Shown here one piece after another: positions 50,624 to 55,932 of a stretch of 55,932 nucleotides of DNA. The notes below the pieces were generated by a model, which worked only from the letters and a program-made list of their open reading frames with translations, did no database searches and had not been told where the DNA came from. How positions within the stretch are numbered: the stretch's first letter is position 1; every line of letters starts with the position of its first letter. Both the position numbers and the translations under genes were made by a program. This DNA is from Nanobdellota archaeon (GTDB lineage: Archaea; Nanobdellota; Nanobdellia; Woesearchaeales; UBA583): assembly GCA_022565615.1 (NCBI GenBank), contig JAIUMM010000008.1, positions 1 to 55,932 on the forward strand, given 5' to 3'.

Positions 50624-51862
50624 TTAGTCAACTCTATTTAACTGTTCAATTACTAAACTTCTAATTTCCAAAGGAGTATCATGTAAAATTAATTCATTTC
50701 TTCCTGAACGAAGTCTTGTTCTAATTGAAGTAGTTTCTCCTCTTGGAATTGAAAATCTTTGAGAGTTAATTTGAATATCTAAAAACTCTCTATCAAAATC
50801 TCCAAAAATAAATACATCTTCTAAATTTCTTGCTCTATTAATATAAAATGCATATTCATTTTGAGAATTAAACGAAACTTCTTCAATTTGAAGAGAAGTT
50901 TGATAACTTCCAAATGTTTCAATTTCAATACTATTTCTGGAATTCAAATTTAAAACTGATTTTGGAACTTCTGCTGATAATATTGTTCCTCTACTATCTC
51001 TTGTCACACAAGTAGGATTTTGAGACATTACTTTAAATCCATTTACATACGCTTCAATTGGAGTTGAACCATCTTCTCCTTGTGGACATACAACTGAGAA
51101 TTTAAGTCTTAAAAAATTTAAAGAATCTTCATCAGTATCTAGTACAAAATCAATTTGTCTTTTTGAAAATCTTGAATCTTGATACATAGCAAGAATTGAA
51201 ACCTCATTAAATAACTGCGAATTTGATGTTAAAAATTGATTCCAACTCACAGGAGCTGTTGAAATTCTAATTTGTGAACTTCCCATATTTACAATATCAT
51301 TTTTTAAAATTTTAATCGGTAATCTTGAAACACTCTCCTCAACACTAAATAACGTATTATTAATATAAATACCAAAATTACTTGTAATTATTCCATCTTT
51401 TGGATACGGCATAATTAAAATACCTTGAAAATCTTCTCTTTGAATAACATTTCTAGGTATTGTATAAGAGAATGAATCTTGATTAAAAGCACTAGATTCA
51501 ATACGTACATTTCTAGCAAGTGTCAATTCTTCATATTCTACTGATGAACCAATTCGCATATTTGGAAAATCAGTTGTTTTTATTACTTCTCTTCCAAGTA
51601 TTGTAGAATTTAATTCAAATATAACTTCATTATTAAAATTTGAACTCCCAATTGTATTTCCTCCTCCTCCAGCGTTAGATCCACCTCCTCCTTCTCCTGA
51701 ATTTTCACCCCCATTATTACTACTTCCACCTGAGTTAATTGGAGAACTTGGCTCTGTTGCAACTGAACCTACTAATAGTAGAAAAGCTAATGCAATTATT
51801 CCAAAACCTATCATATTTCCTTTTTTTGAAGACATAAATTTTGAAATATATTGAAACATCAT
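50624..51862 (-). CDS. Exported or membrane-anchored protein with Gly/Ser linker, 412 aa
   Basis: A basic start and the hydrophobic segment MIGFGIIALAFLLLVGSVA (about 17-35) precede a Gly/Ser/Asn-rich spacer (about 42-75; GGGGSNAGGGG within it). About 335 residues of beta-sandwich-like sequence follow, with two cysteines (VVCPQG, PTCVTR) that could pair. MSSKKGN before the helix recalls archaeal pilin-like or membrane-anchored proteins, but I see no clear class III cleavage site. The start may be either of two adjacent ATGs. It is probably a surface protein with the domain held away from the membrane. No family is recognised. Confidence 0.55.
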   Translation of the reverse strand: MMFQYISKFMSSKKGNMIGFGIIALAFLLLVGSVATEPSSPINSGGSSNNGGENSGEGGGGSNAGGGGNTIGSSNFNNEVIFELNSTILGREVIKTTDFPNMRIGSSVEYEELTLARNVRIESSAFNQDSFSYTIPRNVIQREDFQGILIMPYPKDGIITSNFGIYINNTLFSVEESVSRLPIKILKNDIVNMGSSQIRISTAPVSWNQFLTSNSQLFNEVSILAMYQDSRFSKRQIDFVLDTDEDSLNFLRLKFSVVCPQGEDGSTPIEAYVNGFKVMSQNPTCVTRDSRGTILSAEVPKSVLNLNSRNSIEIETFGSYQTSLQIEEVSFNSQNEYAFYINRARNLEDVFIFGDFDREFLDIQINSQRFSIPRGETTSIRTRLRSGRNELILHDTPLEIRSLVIEQLNRVD

Positions 51863-51924
51863 TTTTTTAGTAGTATTATGTTATTTTTTAAAGTTATAAT
51901 TTTTAATTTAATGTAATAAAAACT

Positions 51925-52440
51925 CTAATTCAAACCTCTTGTAGTCATATTTGTAAGTTGCTTAAAACGAGTTATAGTCTCACTGACATCTTTTTTAGCT
52001 TTCTTAGAGAGCATTTTCATCTCAGAAGTATTATAATATGCTTGAAAAATTTTATTTACAAACTCAACTAAAGGACTATCATGCCTATGTTTATTTTCAT
52101 TTTTAACAATAAATGAAAAAATTTCCAATGTTGCTTCTCCTTCTAGATAAATATGTTCAACACCCTCTTTATCAACAACTATTACTTCTTTCCCTTCCAT
52201 TTCAAACTCCAATTCAATTTCTAAATGAATATGATCACTTAAATGAGCTTCCCCCATAAACTCTGCAACCATCTCATATGTTTCACCAAGTTTAGTTTCT
52301 TCCATTTTTTTCTCAGTTCCATCATAATTTTTAGTTGTTTCTAAAAAACTCTTCATACCAGAATATACATAATGAGGGTCAAAAACACCATGAAATGTAA
52401 ATACTTGTGGATCTGTAAGAGGAGTTTTATCATTTCCCAT
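51925..52440 (-). CDS. Hypothetical protein, 171 aa
   Basis: A soluble protein rich in Glu, His and Lys without membrane segment or cysteine. Strands (HIHLEIELEFEMEGKEVIVVD, GVEHIYLEGEATLEIFSFIV) are framed by helices; the C-terminus is basic and helical (AKKDVSETITRFKQL). I recall similar small proteins in DPANN genomes but no named family. It is on the same strand as 50624 and 52593 and may be part of their transcription unit, with its own AT-rich lead. Confidence 0.5.
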   Translation of the reverse strand: MGNDKTPLTDPQVFTFHGVFDPHYVYSGMKSFLETTKNYDGTEKKMEETKLGETYEMVAEFMGEAHLSDHIHLEIELEFEMEGKEVIVVDKEGVEHIYLEGEATLEIFSFIVKNENKHRHDSPLVEFVNKIFQAYYNTSEMKMLSKKAKKDVSETITRFKQLTNMTTRGLN

Positions 52441-52592
52441 ATGTGAATTATAAATTATTTACTTTTAAAATTTTTGCACTATAATAAAAAGTGACATAAT
52501 TACAACTAAATTTAAAATACAATTTAAAAAAATTACAAACACATCATTTAATATAACTTATCATAACAAAATTATAAGATTGTTAAAAAATA

Positions 52593-55109
52593 TTAAAAAA
52601 AACTTGTGCCTGACCATCCTCCTACTAATTTATTCTGCTGAGTTGGTCTTCCTGAAAAAGAAGATGGGTTCATTCCATACTCACTATACTCAGGTCTTCT
52701 ATTATATTCTCTTTTTAAACTCATCCAATCACTAACTTGAGCACTTCCACTTGTTAAAATATCTTGACTTGTAGCACTCCCTATTCTATAACCATTATCA
52801 TTTGTTTCATGAATTCCTGCCAAAGACTCTGAATCTGCAAATAATGATACATTAAAAGCATCATATGCATTGAGTAAATGTAGATTTGAATTAGCTCCTC
52901 TTCCACCTGCTTCCACAATTAAAGCTTCTTTATATCCTGCTTTTCTTAAAGTTTCTCTTAAACCATGAACATCTAAAATACCTTGTCCAATTAAATTATG
53001 ATCATCATCTTTTCCTGCAGAATCATTAAAGTGAACATGTTTAATAATACCTTCTTTATACATATGTTCAACTTCTTTATTCATCCACTTATTAAATCTC
53101 TCAATTCTGTGTTCTTCACTCTCTTCTTTTCCAGTTTTAGGATTTACTTCTTTTTTAAAATGTTTAAGCCAAGTTGCAGCGTGAGCATTATCAAATGTTC
53201 CTGCAATATGTCTTTTAGCAAGTTCTTTTGCATCATTAATATTTATAATTTTTTTACCTGTTGCTTTTTCATAATCTTCTCTTAGTTGGACATACTCACT
53301 CTCATCACTTAAAATTCTTTTAGCAAAATCTTCTTGAGCCATTCTAATAACTCCTTTATATTCATCTAAACTTGCTAAATTACCATATCCTGGAAGCATA
53401 TTCTCAGGAGCTAAATATAAAGGTCTATTTTCAATATCAATATCATCATAATCTTTTGTACCAATCCATTGTTTTAATTTATATCTCTCTTTAGCTATAG
53501 CACTTGCTAAATGAGTTTGTTTATTAGGATCATTAGTTGTATCATATTCTTTTTCCATCTCCTCTACACGTTTATTAATTGCTTTTACTTCTTGTTCTCC
53601 AATTTTAGATTTTTGTTTTAAATCAAGTTGGTATCTTAGAGCTTTTGCACCTAAATGTCCCATTCCTGAAACATTTTTATTAAACACTTCATCAGTTAAA
53701 GATTTTGCAGTCCCAATTCTCTCACTTACTTCATGTTCTTGTTTATTAATTTGAGCAACAGCTTGATCGTATTGAGAGAGTTGTTGATATTCAACATAAC
53801 CCATTGTTGAGATAAGTTGTTGAATAAAGTTATTTCTTTTAGAAATATCTTCTTTAATTAACTCGACAGCTGCTTCATGTAATTGTTTATTTGTTTGTTT
53901 ATCTTCATATTCTTGTAACTTTAAAATTGCTCTTTTATTTTCATCTTCTAATTTTTTAATTTGTTGCAACTCTCTTGAAAACATTTCATATTTTGTATTT
54001 AGTTCTTGCTTTTGTAAATTAAGTTGCTTTAGTTGAGACTTCATTTGAGATTGAAAAAATTCTTTATCAGCAATTGAGAGTAAATTTTCATTTTTTGATA
54101 AAACATCTTCATATTCAACTACTATTTTTTTTCTAAGAGAATTAAATGTTGAATCATCTACATAATTCAATTCTCTTGGTTTTCCATTAGAAAATAGAGC
54201 AAGTGCTTTTTGATAATCTGTAATTGAATAATTACCAATTTCAATTCCAGCTTTTTTTAAAATTTCTTTTTCTTTTTGTGAATATATGTTAGTATTATCT
54301 AAATTATCAACATTAACAAATGCTTGATTTCTATCCACTTGTGCAATTTTATCACCAACTACTACATATGGAGACACATCAGGTGCTACTTTATTTTTTT
54401 CAAGAGATTTTGCAGTAAAGTATGCTTGATATCCTTCAATTCCTTGCTCTTTTGCAAGTTTTTGATATTTCTCAAACTCTTTTGGATTTTCTACTCTTAA
54501 TTGATTAAATTCTTGTTTTACATCATATTCTTGAAGAGGATTATCAACTATTTTTCTATTAAGAGGATTTGGGTCTAAACGTTCTTTTTTAAGAGTCAAA
54601 TATTCATCAGGTCTATTTTTTTTAAGCCATTCTAAATACTCTTTTGAAATATTGGGTTCACTTCGAGTATTTGAAAACTGTTCTCCTTGCAAATGAAATA
54701 CAACTGCTCCTCCTTTTGCAGTCTCAGCTGCAAATTTTAACGTTTCATCTACTTCTTTAATTGAAGACCACCTTTTTGCTTCATCAAAACTTCCTCCTTG
54801 TCCTAAACCTGTAAATGAAGTTATATCAAGTGATGCGTGAACACTTAGAGTTTGCTCATTCATTTTAGCAAGTTGCATAATAGTTCTTCTCTGCTCAAAC
54901 CCATATTTATCAGGAGTGTCATTTGCACCAAAATTTCCTTTTCCTGAACTATTTAAATGTAATTCTACATGTTTTACACCTTGTCTTACTTTTGCTTGTA
55001 ATTGTAGAAGTTGATCTTGACCAGGTGCTGTTGTTGTACCAAGTGAACCTAAAGATTCTCTAAATAATTTAGGGTGAAATTGATCATCAACACTTGGATA
55101 TTTTACCAT
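52593..55109 (-). CDS. TIM-barrel protein of the AP-endonuclease-2/xylose-isomerase type split by a coiled-coil insert
   Basis: The ends look like two halves of one sugar-isomerase-like TIM barrel. Residues about 40-145 have VKHVELHLNSS, LSVHASLDITSF and AVVFHLQGEQF. Residues about 640-760 have GTFDNAHAATWLKHF, IKHVHFNDSAG with DDDHNLIGQGILDV, and ALIVEAGG, which could carry the metal ligands (His, Asp, Glu). Between them are about 480 residues, largely charged coiled coil (LKQLNLQKQELNTKYEMF and others). The last 60 residues are Ser/Gly-rich. No signal peptide is seen. I do not recognise this architecture; nuclease or isomerase activity cannot be chosen. Confidence 0.6.
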   Translation of the reverse strand: MVKYPSVDDQFHPKLFRESLGSLGTTTAPGQDQLLQLQAKVRQGVKHVELHLNSSGKGNFGANDTPDKYGFEQRRTIMQLAKMNEQTLSVHASLDITSFTGLGQGGSFDEAKRWSSIKEVDETLKFAAETAKGGAVVFHLQGEQFSNTRSEPNISKEYLEWLKKNRPDEYLTLKKERLDPNPLNRKIVDNPLQEYDVKQEFNQLRVENPKEFEKYQKLAKEQGIEGYQAYFTAKSLEKNKVAPDVSPYVVVGDKIAQVDRNQAFVNVDNLDNTNIYSQKEKEILKKAGIEIGNYSITDYQKALALFSNGKPRELNYVDDSTFNSLRKKIVVEYEDVLSKNENLLSIADKEFFQSQMKSQLKQLNLQKQELNTKYEMFSRELQQIKKLEDENKRAILKLQEYEDKQTNKQLHEAAVELIKEDISKRNNFIQQLISTMGYVEYQQLSQYDQAVAQINKQEHEVSERIGTAKSLTDEVFNKNVSGMGHLGAKALRYQLDLKQKSKIGEQEVKAINKRVEEMEKEYDTTNDPNKQTHLASAIAKERYKLKQWIGTKDYDDIDIENRPLYLAPENMLPGYGNLASLDEYKGVIRMAQEDFAKRILSDESEYVQLREDYEKATGKKIININDAKELAKRHIAGTFDNAHAATWLKHFKKEVNPKTGKEESEEHRIERFNKWMNKEVEHMYKEGIIKHVHFNDSAGKDDDHNLIGQGILDVHGLRETLRKAGYKEALIVEAGGRGANSNLHLLNAYDAFNVSLFADSESLAGIHETNDNGYRIGSATSQDILTSGSAQVSDWMSLKREYNRRPEYSEYGMNPSSFSGRPTQQNKLVGGWSGTSFF

Positions 55110-55285
55110 ATATATTTTAGGAAGAAGTAGTATTTAAATGTTTAGGAGGATTGTGTAATGTTAATTTTTAAATAAATTAAAGTAAGGCAAAGTGAAAAAA
55201 TTCTTGATTTTTTAAAAAATGTTATAATATTAATTATTATTCAAATATTAATTCTACTTTAATATTATTATTAATTTATTAAAAA

Positions 55286-55932
55286 TTAATCAAAAATACA
55301 ATACCCAGCATTACAAATAGAAACTAAATCTGAACCTAAACTATTTGAACCACAATTTGCACTTAACTGTTGTCGACTATGATAACTTCCATCTGAATTA
55401 AATATATACATAAGATCATTTGAACTTGATGAAGCAGGAATTCTATATGCAATTCTTTGATTAGTGCCCCCTACAAATTGAAACGGAAGTAATATATGAT
55501 TATTCTGAGAATTATCGCATAGCAAAAAACTTGGCCATTCTGAAACACCCAATGGAGCATTTGGAAGAGTATTGCCATTAATAGACCTTATTGTAGAAAT
55601 AATTCCCTCTCCTCCTGCAATACTATCCACATACTCTTTTGTTGCAACATCATTATTAGTTTCAGGATAAGCAACATTTGTAATTCGATTTCCTCCCATA
55701 TTTAAATCTCCATACATTTCATCTCCATATTTGCTTACAGCACTATTGATTTTATTAACTAAAGGATTATCCATCTCACTAATCCATAAATTATGCATAT
55801 TTCTAATTCTATTTGTTGGAGCAGTTGTAGATAATCCTGAATGATATCTTAAAACTTCTAATGCATCCATAGAGGTTATACTTCCTGAGTTTGTAATATC
55901 AAAACGTAAATCATTATTTCCTTGAATTATTC
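55286..55932 (-). CDS. Surface protein with dockerin-like and tail-fibre motifs, 5' end outside window
   Basis: The frame stays open from 55286 to the window edge. The visible ATG at 55870 is internal, because the codons before it read LRFDITNSGSITSMDALEVL, a dockerin-like calcium-loop pattern (D-x-N-x-G-x-I-T-x-x-D-A). Then comes GDLNMGGNRITNV and NNDVATKEYVD, the tail-fibre motif also found in 49121-50170. The last 100 residues hold four cysteines (LLCDNS, ANCGSN, SICNAGYCIF). The N-terminus, presumably with a signal peptide, is missing. Attachment to surface scaffolds or host cells is possible, but this is inference. Confidence 0.65.
   Translation of the reverse strand, partial: IIQGNNDLRFDITNSGSITSMDALEVLRYHSGLSTTAPTNRIRNMHNLWISEMDNPLVNKINSAVSKYGDEMYGDLNMGGNRITNVAYPETNNDVATKEYVDSIAGGEGIISTIRSINGNTLPNAPLGVSEWPSFLLCDNSQNNHILLPFQFVGGTNQRIAYRIPASSSSNDLMYIFNSDGSYHSRQQLSANCGSNSLGSDLVSICNAGYCIFD

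Overview
This window looks like a chromosome segment of a DPANN archaeon with a small, strongly AT-rich genome; a Woesearchaeota/Pacearchaeota-type lineage is my best guess and is inference. The archaeal marks are PCNA, a Cdc48-type AAA ATPase, SBDS, transcription factor S, deoxyhypusine synthase, Dph6, a long FKBP, an L7Ae-S28e-L24e ribosomal cluster, aIF6, FtsY, SecD, an A-type ATPase F subunit and a probable Rpp29. Lead genes usually have a TTTATAAA-like box about 25-27 bases before the ATG with almost no leader, so transcripts are probably mostly leaderless. I used this spacing to choose several starts.

Layout. 1-4.4 kb: a DprA/LOG-like protein cut by the window edge, PCNA, an unknown gene, and a cdc48-like gene broken by one in-frame TAA. 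4.4-14.2 kb: mostly translation and RNA genes (SBDS, HIT-TFS pair, deoxyhypusine synthase, FKBP, NSUN methyltransferase), a fused ribulose-phosphate epimerase/glucokinase, an orphan DpnII/MboI-like nuclease, and a three-gene membrane-protein operon whose first gene has only 58 codons. 14.2-21 kb: an ABC ATPase behind a 5.9-kb exported-protein reading frame that is open from signal peptide to end except for one in-frame TGA. 21-38.7 kb: housekeeping genes (Trm-G10-like methylase, malic enzyme, FolC-like ligase, two PRC-barrel proteins, Dph6, RNase HI, a short RqcH homologue, ScpB, PAP2 phosphatase, duplicated-type dCTP deaminase, SecD, M24 peptidase).

38.5-41.8 kb is an accessory island. A winged-helix/nucleotidyltransferase gene pair lies between two 173-bp direct repeats, which are two copies of the 5' end and promoter of the M24 peptidase gene. 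Next to it are a HEPN-like gene and an unusually GC-rich patch. 41.8-49.1 kb returns to core genes (DEAD-box helicase with an RS-like N-terminus, FtsY, a 2-hydroxyacid dehydrogenase, ribosomal proteins, aIF6). 49.1-55.9 kb holds exported proteins with a tail-fibre-like repeat, Rpp29, and an 838-residue TIM-barrel protein split by a long coiled-coil insert.

The genes best worth re-examining are the two with a single in-frame stop (cdc48 and the giant surface protein), the repeat-flanked island, the epimerase-kinase fusion, the RqcH lacking NFACT-R, and the L24e that has lost most of its zinc ligands. No tRNA, rRNA, CRISPR array, transposase or integrase was recognised.
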